DNA of 64,000 bases from Dehalococcoidia bacterium (GCA_041653995.1 JBAZEK010000004.1:168862-232861); one strand, 5' to 3'. Shown: positions 25,330 through 33,888, counted from the stretch's first letter. Translations and numbers: made by a program. The notes: generated by a model from the sequence alone, not told the origin.

Positions 25330-25998
25330 ATGACCAATGAGTTCTATTTCCATGAAATACGTAGCCTTAGAGAAGAATTGCACAACTTTAAAAGCTGTCA
25401 AATTACTTTTTTAACTTTCTCTGTAACTGCTACTGGAATACTACTTGGTTTGGGGACAATTCTTACATCACGTTCCTTATTAGGATTACTTTTTCTTTTC
25501 CCTCTGGTCTTTCTCTTGCCCGCATGGTGGATATTTTTTGATAAGGCAACAAGCATAACTCGCATTGTTGGATATTATAGAATTTTAGAAAACCTAATTC
25601 TTGGAAATTACGTAGCTGCTAATTTCTTGGGATGGGAAAACGGATTACGGGAGTTTAGAAAACGTCAAGAACATCATGAACTTATATGCACCAACATCAC
25701 TGGTTGCCAGTGGTATCATCATAAGCCTTATATGTCATTTAACCTGCGAACAATCAATCCATTCTGGTGTATCTCTTATTCTGCGTTTCTTGCGATCTCA
25801 GGTCTGTGCGTAGTAGTTAGTCTTGTTATAGTACTAATGGATGGAAATTGGGCAATAATCCCTCTGGCAGCAATAGCCGTCGTACTACTGCTAATTTCAG
25901 CGTATTGGAATGGATATACTGTGTTAAAGCTAACCTATGGGAAAAATCAATATAATTGCAACGAATGTTTTTGGAAAAAAATCCTTGAAATTAAATAA
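25330..25998 (+). CDS. membrane protein, unknown
   Basis: About 222 residues. Two adjacent helices near the N terminus (FLTFSVTATGILLGLGTIL and LGLLFLFPLVFLLPAWWIFF) and two near the C terminus (AFLAISGLCVVVSLVIVLM and IIPLAAIAVVLLLISAYW) enclose a soluble central part rich in His, Cys and Trp. The ATG at 25330 follows GGAGAGG; an earlier Met at 25294 is less likely. It is the last gene of the AT-rich block. Not recognised. Confidence 0.6.
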   Translation: MTNEFYFHEIRSLREELHNFKSCQITFLTFSVTATGILLGLGTILTSRSLLGLLFLFPLVFLLPAWWIFFDKATSITRIVGYYRILENLILGNYVAANFLGWENGLREFRKRQEHHELICTNITGCQWYHHKPYMSFNLRTINPFWCISYSAFLAISGLCVVVSLVIVLMDGNWAIIPLAAIAVVLLLISAYWNGYTVLKLTYGKNQYNCNECFWKKILEIK

Positions 25999-26073
25999 AA
26001 TTCCATTTTTTCATTACAACAATGGGATCTATGATCTTTATCCTGTTGTTTATTTTATAAAATTCATGTCAAC

Positions 26074-26105
26074 TGGCTGCAGCGGATAGAATTGAACCAG
26101 CAACT
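26074..26105 (-). other. possible tRNA 3'-end relic (T arm, acceptor 3' strand and CCA)
   Basis: Read on the minus strand, GCTGG TTCAATT CTATC fits a T stem-loop with the invariant GGTTCAATTC core and one mismatched stem pair; it is followed by CGCTGCA, G and CCA. No matching 5' acceptor strand, D arm or anticodon arm was found, so it is not a functional tRNA. It sits at the right end of the AT-rich block and could be an old attachment site. Speculative. Confidence 0.25.
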
Positions 26106-26152
26106 ATTACCATAAAGTGTAGTTCCCCTCAATGTAATTATGGAGGTGCAGT

Positions 26153-26362
26153 ATGAAAATCAGTGCCCGCAACGTATTAAAAGGCAAGGTCAAATCCATC
26201 AAGGCGGGATCGGTCAATGACGAGATAACCATGGTGCTCGCCGGCGGGGATGAGATAGTCGCCATCATCACCAGGACGTCCAGCAAGAATTTGAAGTTGG
26301 CTAAAAACAAGAAGGTCTACGCCATTATCAAGGCCAGCAGTGTCATGATCGGCACCGACTGA
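26153..26362 (+). CDS. molybdopterin/molybdate-binding protein (Mop/TOBE, molbindin)
   Basis: 69 residues forming a single Mop domain: MKISARNVLKGKVKSIKAGSV, ITMVLAGGDEIVAIIT and a C-terminal VYAIIKASSVMIG. This is the normal length of a stand-alone molbindin, which oligomerises to store or buffer molybdate in the cytoplasm. GGAGG lies a few bases before the ATG. It is close to the molybdenum hydroxylase large-subunit gene at 29793 and in the same genome as the one at 60015, both of which need molybdenum cofactor. Confidence 0.92.
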   Translation: MKISARNVLKGKVKSIKAGSVNDEITMVLAGGDEIVAIITRTSSKNLKLAKNKKVYAIIKASSVMIGTD

Positions 26363-26413
26363 AACCTTGATTGACAGCGACGTTCACAGCTAATAGACTA
26401 CGCCCGATATCAA

Positions 26414-26617
26414 ATGAACAGCCGAGATAAAAGGCCGAACTTCTTCGTTCGCGAAATACCTTTTGTCGTGCTGCTTGTTTTCTGGGTGATCTACGCCGGT
26501 ATCGAGATCATTCGCGACCGCTTCGACCTGCTCACCTCGGTTATCCCCACCGGGCTTTTCATCATCGCATACATCATCGTAAAACTGATATCGAAAGATC
26601 AGGCAGGGCAAAAGTAA
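26414..26617 (+). CDS. small membrane protein, unknown
   Basis: 67 residues with two hydrophobic helices (IPFVVLLVFWVIYAGIEII and LLTSVIPTGLFIIAYIIVKLI) separated by a short charged loop. Its stop codon is directly followed by the ATG of the next membrane-protein gene, so the two are translated together. No family recognised, and no strong ribosome site is seen. Confidence 0.55.
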   Translation: MNSRDKRPNFFVREIPFVVLLVFWVIYAGIEIIRDRFDLLTSVIPTGLFIIAYIIVKLISKDQAGQK

Positions 26618-27247
26618 ATGGACACCTTCCTGGCCCTGGAGCTGATCGCGCTGGCACTCACGGGACTCCTGATCTGGCACAGCGCAAGCACGCGCGGCGC
26701 TGACTTTACCTGGATGTTCTTCCTGGGAGGCGCATCCCTGGGACTGATCCGCGAGAATGTGGTCGCACAGGTTGCGGCCCTCAACCTATACTCCTACAAT
26801 CCGGCCACCTTCCACCTCTGGATAGGCGCCGCCCCCCTCATCCTCATGGTCTTCTGGTCGTACACTATCTACCTGGCTTTGACCTTCTCCGAGACCATTA
26901 CCGGAGGCGACCTGATCGGAGGAAAACGCAGGCTATGGGTCATACTGCTGTCCATGGTATTCATGGCATCCTACTCCTGCCTCAACGAGGCCTTCGCCGG
27001 CATCTATCCCATGGTACTGTGGAAGTTCAAGCCGGCGCTCACCGTATGGGGAAGCACACCTGCCATGGTGCTGTGGGGCTACGCAGGCATGGCCCTGATC
27101 TTCCTGATCGCCCTGCTGCTGGTGTATAAACTGCGCATACGCACAATATACAGGGTGCTGATTTTCTGCGCCTCGATCATCGTGATGATCCCCCTCCACC
27201 TGCTCTGGATCGCCGTCTTCCGCCTGGCCACCTCGGCCATTGGCTGA
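26618..27247 (+). CDS. polytopic membrane protein, unknown
   Basis: 209 residues with about six membrane helices, starting FLALELIALALTGLLIW. Between helices are short loops with conserved-looking polar residues (SASTRGADFTWMF, RENVVAQ, YTIYLALTFSETI, SCLNEAF). The layout resembles carotenoid-biosynthesis-type (CruF-like) membrane proteins, but the match is too weak to name. It starts directly after the stop of the preceding small membrane protein. The downstream gene lies beyond a strong promoter, so this two-gene unit is separate. Confidence 0.6.
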   Translation: MDTFLALELIALALTGLLIWHSASTRGADFTWMFFLGGASLGLIRENVVAQVAALNLYSYNPATFHLWIGAAPLILMVFWSYTIYLALTFSETITGGDLIGGKRRLWVILLSMVFMASYSCLNEAFAGIYPMVLWKFKPALTVWGSTPAMVLWGYAGMALIFLIALLLVYKLRIRTIYRVLIFCASIIVMIPLHLLWIAVFRLATSAIG

Positions 27248-27267
27248 CCAAGTCTTCCGGGCAGCCC

Positions 27268-27296
27268 TTGACATGCGTATACAACGAGCATATATT
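27268..27296 (+). promoter_or_regulatory. promoter of the RraA-UxaA locus
   Basis: TTGACA (27268-27273) and TATATT (27291-27296) are separated by 17 bases. The -10 is followed by AGTGTG. The same promoter, including spacer bases CAACG and GCA, occurs inverted at 34023-34051 before the LarA-like gene. The start codon is at 27517, so the leader is about 210 bases. Confidence 0.75.
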
Positions 27297-27326
27297 AGTG
27301 TGCCATGCAGGATCAAGTCACGATCA

Positions 27327-27500
27327 GTTGTTGAGGGGCGAATTTCAGACTACTTGAAAATAATAGTGAAATCGTCCAATTTGTTGTAAAAAAAGACTAA
27401 TTTGCTGACCGAAAATATTAGGCGGTAAAAGTTGTAGAGGGGAAATTTCGAACTACTCGTAAATAATAGTTAAATCGTCCAATTTGTAGTAAAAAAAGAC
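27327..27500 (+). promoter_or_regulatory. tandem leader element (two copies) upstream of the RraA-UxaA locus
   Basis: Two imperfect copies of about 70 bases (27327-27397 and 27431-27500) follow the promoter. Both begin GTTGT(T/A)GAGGGG, and both end with AAATCGTCCAATTT, then GT(T/A), then GTAAAAAAAGAC. The core has partial dyad symmetry (AAAT..G..C..ATTT), suggesting an operator, and the second copy ends 16 bases before the first start codon. A third copy lies at 33913-33990 in the opposite direction before the LarA-like gene. Could bind a regulator or act in RNA form. Confidence 0.65.
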
Positions 27501-27516
27501 ATAAGAGGAGTAGCGC

Positions 27517-28221
27517 ATGGCCAAACAGTATAGCCACGATGAAATCCTGTCATTTTGCGCCAGGCTGGAAAAGACCTACACACCGGCTGTTGCGGACACA
27601 CTTGACGAAATGGGCTTTGAGCACCAGGTAATGGAGTCCGGATTCATTCCCATTATCCCGGATGCCGTGGTGGCAGGTCCGGCTTTTACTATCGAGGTGG
27701 CCGGTACCAGGAAGTCGACCAGGATGGCTGATTATGATCCCAATTTTGTAGCTCAGGTCTTAACATCCGTATTCGGCAGCATGCAGAAGGGCCAGGTAAT
27801 CGCTATCGATGCCAACGGTTTCCAGGGCGCAGCTGCATTCGGAGAGCTGATGTCGGCCACCTCAAAGTTCATAGGCGGTGTCAGGGCAGCGGTTGTCGAC
27901 GGACCGATACGCGATATAAGCCGCATACTCGAGATCGAATTCCCCGTATGGGCCAGGGGCAACCTGCCCTCCGACTCCATAGGCAGGATGGATTTGATCG
28001 GTGTAGGCGATCCGGTTTTTTGCGGAAAGGTACGCGTTAATCCCGGCGATATCATCTTCGCAGACCGTGATGGAGCTGTCGTTATACCCGTCACCGACCT
28101 GGACCTCGAGGAAGTGGTTGTTAAGGCCGAAGAGGTTGTTACAGCCGAACGAAGGTCCCGCCACGAGATCAGAAGCGGGACTTCATTGCTGGAAGTCTAT
28201 AAAAAATACGGCAAGCTATAA
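27517..28221 (+). CDS. RraA-like family protein (HMG/CHA aldolase or decarboxylase type)
   Basis: 234 residues. The RraA fold is shown by TPAVADTLDEMG, VVAGPAFTIEV, VIAIDANGFQGAAAFGELMSATSK, and GGVRAAVVDGPIRDISRILE, with the metal-binding/substrate Asp-Arg region (DGPIRD) near residue 129 and VNPGDIIFADRDGAVVIP near 187. Relatives cleave 4-hydroxy-4-methyl-2-oxoglutarate or decarboxylate oxaloacetate; others are only regulators of RNase E. Its position before uxaA-type genes favours a catabolic enzyme acting on a hydroxy-oxo acid. AAGAGGAG precedes the ATG. Confidence 0.9.
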   Translation: MAKQYSHDEILSFCARLEKTYTPAVADTLDEMGFEHQVMESGFIPIIPDAVVAGPAFTIEVAGTRKSTRMADYDPNFVAQVLTSVFGSMQKGQVIAIDANGFQGAAAFGELMSATSKFIGGVRAAVVDGPIRDISRILEIEFPVWARGNLPSDSIGRMDLIGVGDPVFCGKVRVNPGDIIFADRDGAVVIPVTDLDLEEVVVKAEEVVTAERRSRHEIRSGTSLLEVYKKYGKL

Positions 28222-28278
28222 TAAGAATCAACAAACCGCTCATATCCTTCAGGATATGCGTGTACGGAGGAGGCCTGT

Positions 28279-28557
28279 ATGGAAAATAACGCCTTAAGAA
28301 TCAATCCCTCGGATAATGTCGTTGTGGCAATCCGTAATGTAAAAAAGGGAGATCACGTGGTTGTTAACGGGGAAACGTTGTTCAAGGCCGCACAGGACGT
28401 GGACTCGGGGCACAAAATAGCCCTCGATCCCATCAAGGCAGGATCGCAGGTAATCCGATACGGAGAGCCGATACTCAAGGCAACCTGCGATATCCAGCAG
28501 GGCGAATGGGTCCACTTGCATAATACACAACCCGAGGTATTGTACTCAGCGTCTTAG
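28279..28557 (+). CDS. UxaA family hydrolase, small subunit (SAF domain)
   Basis: 92 residues. The SAF-domain pattern of the altronate/galactarate dehydratase N-terminal part is seen: LRINPSDNVVVAIRNVKKGDHV, DVDSGHKIALDPIKAGSQVIRYGEPI, GEWVHLHN. In these enzymes the small domain and the large domain form one iron-dependent dehydratase, sometimes as separate subunits. Here it is a separate gene directly before the large subunit, with GGAGG before the ATG. Sugar-acid dehydration is the expected reaction; the actual substrate is unknown. Confidence 0.9.
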   Translation: MENNALRINPSDNVVVAIRNVKKGDHVVVNGETLFKAAQDVDSGHKIALDPIKAGSQVIRYGEPILKATCDIQQGEWVHLHNTQPEVLYSAS

Positions 28558-28615
28558 CGTGGTGGGCAGGCGCTATTTCTTTCAAGACTCATTAATCGAA
28601 CGAGAGGTTAAGCTC

Positions 28616-29764
28616 ATGGAATTTAATGGATATAAAAGGGAAACCGATGAATACGGCGTTCGCAACCATATACTGGTAACATCCTCCGTTTCATGTGCAA
28701 ACGGCGTCGTGGCCGCACTCGGCAGGAAATTCCCGGATATTATCGCGGTTCAGAACGCCTATGGCTGCGGGACCGGACTGGAGGATGCCGCCACCGGGTG
28801 GTTGATTATTGCCGGACTCATGAAAAACCCTAACGTGGGCGCAGCCCTGATCATTGGCCTGGGTTGCGAACTGATCCAGCCGCAGCTCTTCGCCGATGCC
28901 GTCAAGGGCAAACCGGTTGAGGTGCTGAAAATACAGGGAGCGGGGAGCGCAGCTACAACTAAAAAAGCTATTGAAATAATAAAGAAATTCAAAAAACACC
29001 TGTCGTCGCAGAAAAGAGTGAGGGCCCCATTCAGTGAGTTGCTGATAGGCCTGGAGTGCGGCGGCTCCGATGCCCTGTCCGGGGTGACAGCCAATCCCGC
29101 AGTAGGGGTGGCGTCCGACCTGTTTATCAAGGAGGGCGCATCGGCTTTATTCGGCGAGATAACAGAGATGATCGGGACCGACCATATATTGAAAAAACGT
29201 TGCGTGAATCCTGAGCTGGGCGAAAAAGTGCAGAAACTGATCATAGACCACGAAAAGCTGATAAGGGAACTGGCGGGACCGCTGGCGGGGCTGACCATCT
29301 CGCCCGGCAATATGGAGGGCGGTCTATCTTCCATCGTAGAGAAATCCCTGGGATGCATAACTAAAGCCGGCTCAGCCCCGATCGTCGACTGCATCGGCTA
29401 CGGCCTGAGACCGACCAAAAAGGGATTGATGATCATGGAGGGGCCCGGATACGATATCGAGAACATGGTCGGCATGGCGGCCTGCGGCGCGCAGATCATC
29501 ATCTTCACCACAGGCAGAGGTACGCCGGCAGGCACCCCTGCAGTCCCCGTAATAAAGGTCTCCACCAACACCAAAACCTTCGTCGAAATGAAGGGCGATA
29601 TCGATCTTAACGCGGGGACCATCGTAGACGCCGGCAAGACCGTTGAGGACGTGGGCGGCCGGATTTTCGACTTCACGCTCGCGGTTGCCAACGGAAAATT
29701 GACATGCGCGGAGATCAACAGGTCAGAGCCATTCAGCTACGCCAAGAATCACATGAGCGGCTGA
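28616..29764 (+). CDS. UxaA family hydrolase, large subunit (altronate/galactarate dehydratase-like)
   Basis: About 382 residues. Starts MEFNGYKRETDEYGVRNH, then the conserved HILVTSSVSCAN segment, AYGCGTG, LGCELIQ, GLECGGSDALSGVTANPAVG, and the C-terminal FTTGRGTPAGTPAVPVIKV region. Cysteines in these motifs ligate an iron site in the family. The ATG at 28616 follows GAGAGG; an earlier in-frame start at 28559 is less likely. It works with the preceding SAF-domain subunit. The combination with RraA, an aldehyde-oxidoreductase-like protein and a GPH symporter points to sugar-acid or hydroxy-acid breakdown. Confidence 0.92.
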   Translation: MEFNGYKRETDEYGVRNHILVTSSVSCANGVVAALGRKFPDIIAVQNAYGCGTGLEDAATGWLIIAGLMKNPNVGAALIIGLGCELIQPQLFADAVKGKPVEVLKIQGAGSAATTKKAIEIIKKFKKHLSSQKRVRAPFSELLIGLECGGSDALSGVTANPAVGVASDLFIKEGASALFGEITEMIGTDHILKKRCVNPELGEKVQKLIIDHEKLIRELAGPLAGLTISPGNMEGGLSSIVEKSLGCITKAGSAPIVDCIGYGLRPTKKGLMIMEGPGYDIENMVGMAACGAQIIIFTTGRGTPAGTPAVPVIKVSTNTKTFVEMKGDIDLNAGTIVDAGKTVEDVGGRIFDFTLAVANGKLTCAEINRSEPFSYAKNHMSG

Positions 29765-29792
29765 TCCTGCATTGATAAGAGGAGGCAGTACG

Positions 29793-32249
29793 ATGACCAA
29801 ACAATCGGAAATCGAAACGGCGCGCATGCTGGAGATGCTCGAGAACCTCAACGCGGACAAGTATCCGCTGAAAGAATACAAGTATATAGGCAAAAATATA
29901 CCCAGGCGAATCGACGGCGTGGATAAGGCCTCCGGTTCGGCCGATTACACTATGGATATACAGGTCCCGGGCATGCTGCATATGCGCTTCCTGATGTCTC
30001 CCTTCCCCCATGCCAAAATACTCAAAATGGACGCCAGCAAGGCTGCGAAGCTGCCCGGCGTAAGGTACGTGCTGCGCTACGATGATCCGGAGGTGGTCAA
30101 GGGGGAAATCATGGGGAAAACGGCCGGATTTTTCGACTATGACAGACCCCTCTCCGGCGTGGCACATATGGAAGGGGAGCTGATCGGCGCCGCAGTGGCT
30201 GCCGATACCGAGGCCATCGCGGAGGAGGCCCTCTCGCTGATCGAGATCGAATGGGAGGAAAGACCCTTCAACCTGGACCCGGTGGCGGCCAGCGACCCGG
30301 CAGCGCCGCTCAGCTTTCCGGAGCGCTATATCGACGGTAACCACTGGAACAGGGGAGCTTACGATGAGCGTGTATACGGAGATGTTAAAAAGGGCTTCGC
30401 GGAGGCGGACAGGGTACTCGAATTTAAAGTCGTGAGGACTGCCAATACCTGGGTGGGACCTGAAAGGCCGTGCGGTGTGTGGAAATGGAACGGCGACTGC
30501 CCGGAGATATGGTTGAAACACCAGCGGGTGCACCTGCCCAAAAGACGTATCGGGGAGTGGTTCGGCGGTATACCCATGAATAAAATCCAGATCCATTCGC
30601 CCTACCAGGGGGCGAGCTTCGGGGGCTGGAGCCAGATCGACTGGAACCTCGGCCCCCTGTGGTGTGCGGCCTGCGTGTCGAAGCGGGTCAACAGGCCGGT
30701 TAAATATAGCTTTACCCGCCGTGAGGATTTCTACGGCGGCTCCCAGGACGAGGCAGTTTACTTCATCAAGGTGGGATTCAGAAACGACGGCGCCATCACA
30801 GCGGTCGACGCAACCACCTATCACGTCAATATGATCTGGCCGGTGATCTACCCGATCCTGCATCTGCATGAGCATACCGATATCCCGCACCTGAGGGGGC
30901 TGACCAGGTCTGTATGGGTCAACAAGGGGCATACGGTCCCCACGCGTTGCGAGTTGATACCGACGACCATGACCTTTACGCTGGTTTTAGACCGCGTCGC
31001 TGCAGAGCTGGATATGGACCCGATAGAGGTAGCGCTCAAAAACGAAGGGTGCATGGGGCACGACATGGACTGGGCCGATGAAGAGAAAAGGCGGCGCGGC
31101 TTTGAGGTACGCGACAGCCTGAAAGAGTGCCTGGAGAAGGGCAAGGCCGAGTTTAGATGGGACGAATCCCGGCATAAGCCCGGCACGCGTAAGCTCCCCA
31201 ACGGAAGAATGCACGGCGTCGGATTCACCTGGGGACACCAGTGGGATGACTCGGGCGGCAGCAGCGAAGTCGTCATCCGCATCGAACGTACCGACGGCAC
31301 AGCCTCGATCCTGGCCATGGGCGCAGACAACGGCGTCGACGCTGAGAATTCATATTGCCAGATCGCGGCGGAGGAACTGGGCCTGCGACTGGAGGATGTC
31401 CATTATAATCCTCACAGTTACCCCGGCTTTTACCGCATGACACCCGACTCCTCCACCAATATGACCGTCAACGGCTGGGCGGTAAGGCACGCAGCCAGAA
31501 GTTTGAAACAGAAGATACTCGAATCCGCCACCAGCCCATCGTCCGCCACCCAGAGAGGAAGCTTTCAACCGGCCTTTCCCAATACCAAACCCGAGGACCT
31601 GGATTTGAAAGATGGAATCATTTTCGTTAAATCCGATCCCACAAGGCAAATGCCCCTGGCCGACTTCGTCAGGCCGGCGGGTGAATGCGGCCCCTTCGCA
31701 GCAGAGGAGGTATTCGGCACAAGGGTCGGGTGGTCGGAACCATTCTTCTCCTGTGGTTACCACATGCAGTACGGCTGCTACAACCCCAACAACCCCAGGC
31801 CGCGGTTCTGCCGCCAGACCCATTTCATGGAGGTCGAGGTCGATATCGGGACCGGCGAGATCTTCGTCACCAGGATCGTCAACGTCAACGATGTCGGCAA
31901 GGCAATCAACCCCATGAGCTGCAACGGGCAGCAGTACGGAGGAAGCATCATGGGGGTGAGCCGGTCTATGCTGGAAGAGGTCGTGCACGACCCGGTCACC
32001 GGCGTGATGCTCAACGGGAACCTGCTCGATTACAAGATCGCCACGATGAAGGACATCGGACCGATCAGCACTATCCTTGTGGAGACGGGAATGGGCTACG
32101 GACCCTACGGGCTGATCGGCACGGGAGAGAACCTTGCCACCATAATGCCTGCACTGCTGGCGCCCGCCGTCTATAACGCTGTCGGTGTGTGGATCTATGA
32201 TTTCCCCATTACTCCTGATAAAGTATTGAAGGCTCTGGGTAAGATATAG
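29793..32249 (+). CDS. xanthine dehydrogenase family molybdopterin-binding subunit, orphan (copy 1)
   Basis: 818 residues. Domain order is the a/b hammerhead (RRIDGVDKASGSADYTMDIQVPGMLHMRF) and the molybdopterin domains: PYQGASFGGW (variant of GGGFGG), RREDF, DNGVDAENSYCQIAAEELG, and the C-terminal GTGENLAT with the active-site Glu779. The ATG at 29793 has AGAGGAGG before it. Members hydroxylate or dehydroxylate aldehydes, heteroaromatics or aromatic CoA esters. No [2Fe-2S] or FAD subunit gene is adjacent. The paralogue at 60015 has the same length and such partners. Confidence 0.93.
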   Translation: MTKQSEIETARMLEMLENLNADKYPLKEYKYIGKNIPRRIDGVDKASGSADYTMDIQVPGMLHMRFLMSPFPHAKILKMDASKAAKLPGVRYVLRYDDPEVVKGEIMGKTAGFFDYDRPLSGVAHMEGELIGAAVAADTEAIAEEALSLIEIEWEERPFNLDPVAASDPAAPLSFPERYIDGNHWNRGAYDERVYGDVKKGFAEADRVLEFKVVRTANTWVGPERPCGVWKWNGDCPEIWLKHQRVHLPKRRIGEWFGGIPMNKIQIHSPYQGASFGGWSQIDWNLGPLWCAACVSKRVNRPVKYSFTRREDFYGGSQDEAVYFIKVGFRNDGAITAVDATTYHVNMIWPVIYPILHLHEHTDIPHLRGLTRSVWVNKGHTVPTRCELIPTTMTFTLVLDRVAAELDMDPIEVALKNEGCMGHDMDWADEEKRRRGFEVRDSLKECLEKGKAEFRWDESRHKPGTRKLPNGRMHGVGFTWGHQWDDSGGSSEVVIRIERTDGTASILAMGADNGVDAENSYCQIAAEELGLRLEDVHYNPHSYPGFYRMTPDSSTNMTVNGWAVRHAARSLKQKILESATSPSSATQRGSFQPAFPNTKPEDLDLKDGIIFVKSDPTRQMPLADFVRPAGECGPFAAEEVFGTRVGWSEPFFSCGYHMQYGCYNPNNPRPRFCRQTHFMEVEVDIGTGEIFVTRIVNVNDVGKAINPMSCNGQQYGGSIMGVSRSMLEEVVHDPVTGVMLNGNLLDYKIATMKDIGPISTILVETGMGYGPYGLIGTGENLATIMPALLAPAVYNAVGVWIYDFPITPDKVLKALGKI

Positions 32250-32265
32250 GAGAGGTATCCCTGAT

Positions 32266-32637
32266 ATGTTATTCTCATTGCTCCTCTTTATTATGAGTAT
32301 TTCAATTGCCATAACCGCAAAAACCAACAGGTCCATCAGGGAGCTTGTCAGCATCCGCAACTCAACCTATGTGATTAAGACCAGGGACGGGAAAAGGGGC
32401 AGGCGTTACGTTTTCAAGAACGGGAAATACTCATCAGATAAAATGCTGAACGACTTCGATCTGGCGCTGGTGTTCGAAAATGCCGATATCGGATTCAAAA
32501 CACTGGCGCTGGGCGGCGATACCGGGCTTCAGACGGCGATAAACAATTTCACTCTGAGGCTGGAAGGCGATCCGAAAATATTCAGCTGGTTCGGGATCAT
32601 GATCGCTGTATCCATGGGGATGATGAAGCGCAAATAG
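32266..32637 (+). CDS. SCP2-like small protein with N-terminal membrane anchor
   Basis: 123 residues. An N-terminal hydrophobic helix (LFSLLLFIMSISIAI) is followed by a domain that reads YVFKNGKYSSDKML, FDLALVFENADIGFKTLALGG, and TAINNFTLRLEGDPKIFSWF. The order of strand, helix and LEGDP motif looks like an SCP2 sterol-carrier/lipid-binding fold, but this is from pattern alone. It ends 7 bases before the convergent LarA-like gene and is probably the last gene of the RraA-UxaA operon. Might hold a hydrophobic substrate; unproven. Confidence 0.55.
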   Translation: MLFSLLLFIMSISIAITAKTNRSIRELVSIRNSTYVIKTRDGKRGRRYVFKNGKYSSDKMLNDFDLALVFENADIGFKTLALGGDTGLQTAINNFTLRLEGDPKIFSWFGIMIAVSMGMMKRK

Positions 32638-32643
32638 CTATGG

Positions 32644-33888
32644 CTAATCAACTATATACTGTGTAGTGCCGTCCGGAACGATCGCGACTCTGGCCGCGCC
32701 ACAGTAATCTTTCTTCAATATGTCCAGCGCTTCTTTCCACGTCTTTACCCACAGGGCGTCCGGTATGGCCAGCAGGTCCGCCATGGAATGCTCGAACTGC
32801 GGGCAAAGGACGATCATACGTTTAAGCCAGGGCAGCGTAAAGTCTAATTTCTGGAAGCGGCGGCCTTTCACCGTCTCGCCGAAGCTGCTTTGCAGGTAGT
32901 GCACCACCTGCCCGCTGGGGCAATCCATAATAAGCACGAAGTCTCCACCTTTTTCCATCAGCAGCGCAATCCCGTGAAGCAAGCCCAACACAGACTCATT
33001 GCCCTTGGCATATGTGTTCACGACAGCGATATCGGTGGCAGGCACCGCTTTGCAGGCATAGTGATGAGCCGCATATTTCACCGCTTCTTTAAACTCAGCA
33101 TCAAGTTTGCCGCAAAAGATGGCGCAGGCCTTTGCCTCGCCATTCACGGCAAAATCTACCTTGAAGTCCAGTCCGGCCAGGTTAGCAGCCTCCATGAAGT
33201 CTTTAGCCAGAGGGTTTTTGTCGAAATGACCCAGACCCACGATATCCGCCTTACCCTCCTCCCAGGCCTTGCTCTCCAGACTGTGGTAATGCTCGATAGA
33301 ATCTATGGCGGAAACGCCGGGCAGTATTATCTTGCCCCCGCCGCCGAATCCCGTGTTGGGATGAGCGACAACAGTCCCAATGCCAATTTTAAGGTCGCAG
33401 GCCATCACCTCGGAGTTGACGCTCAGCCTGGTGCCCTGCGTTGTTTCGCCCACATAAGTGCAATGCTCATAAATATTATGGTTATAGACGGGGAAACGAT
33501 CGAGGATAGAGTCCCCCAGTTTCTTCCGGAAATCCTGGTAGGTATGCGCGCCGTGGCAGCCCAGCGCACAGACGAAGCATATCGATCTGTCCGGTATGCC
33601 GGCTTCCTTCAATTCCGCCAGTATATGCGGCAGGACGAGATAGACCGGCGTAGGGCGCGAAATGTCGTCAAATATGATGGCTACCTTATGCCTGCCTTTG
33701 GCCAGGACGCTCAAGCGTGGAGATCCTGCAGGCCTGGCGAAGGCGGCCTCTATTTGAGCGGAAGTTAATTCGGGAGTATCGTGACCGTTCATCAGGCAGT
33801 GTACGATTTCCCATCTGTCAGGAAAAGTGAGTTTCAACCTGGTGTCGCCAAACCACTTTTTATTTGGAACGGTTACGCTTTTTACCAC
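32644..33888 (-). CDS. LarA-like (nickel-pincer lactate racemase family) protein
   Basis: 414 residues. The LarA fold is shown by VAIIFDDISRPTPVYLVLPHILAEL, then FVCALGCHGAHTYQDFRKKLG, PVYNHN, and GGGGKIILPGVSAIDSIEHYHSL. The histidines of the HGAHT and HPNTG segments match the catalytic pair of the family, which uses a nickel-pincer nucleotide to racemise or epimerise 2-hydroxy acids. Helper genes larB, larC and larE are not in this window. The start is GTG at 33888 with GGAGG upstream, after the shared leader element and promoter. It is convergent with, and co-regulated with, the RraA-UxaA operon. Confidence 0.88.
   Translation of the reverse strand: MVKSVTVPNKKWFGDTRLKLTFPDRWEIVHCLMNGHDTPELTSAQIEAAFARPAGSPRLSVLAKGRHKVAIIFDDISRPTPVYLVLPHILAELKEAGIPDRSICFVCALGCHGAHTYQDFRKKLGDSILDRFPVYNHNIYEHCTYVGETTQGTRLSVNSEVMACDLKIGIGTVVAHPNTGFGGGGKIILPGVSAIDSIEHYHSLESKAWEEGKADIVGLGHFDKNPLAKDFMEAANLAGLDFKVDFAVNGEAKACAIFCGKLDAEFKEAVKYAAHHYACKAVPATDIAVVNTYAKGNESVLGLLHGIALLMEKGGDFVLIMDCPSGQVVHYLQSSFGETVKGRRFQKLDFTLPWLKRMIVLCPQFEHSMADLLAIPDALWVKTWKEALDILKKDYCGAARVAIVPDGTTQYIVD

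Noticed and set aside
26074..26150. functional tRNA gene
   Set aside because: Only a T arm and CCA end can be drawn; the D arm, anticodon arm and 5' acceptor strand are missing.
27327..27500. intrinsic terminator or known riboswitch in the tandem leader
   Set aside because: The A-run is on the transcript strand (no U-run after a stem), and no known riboswitch core was recognised.
29733..30932. 399-codon open frame on the minus strand
   Set aside because: Antisense to the molybdenum hydroxylase large subunit; no ribosome site or domain.
31350..32360. 336-codon open frame on the minus strand
   Set aside because: Antisense shadow of the orphan large subunit; no family features.
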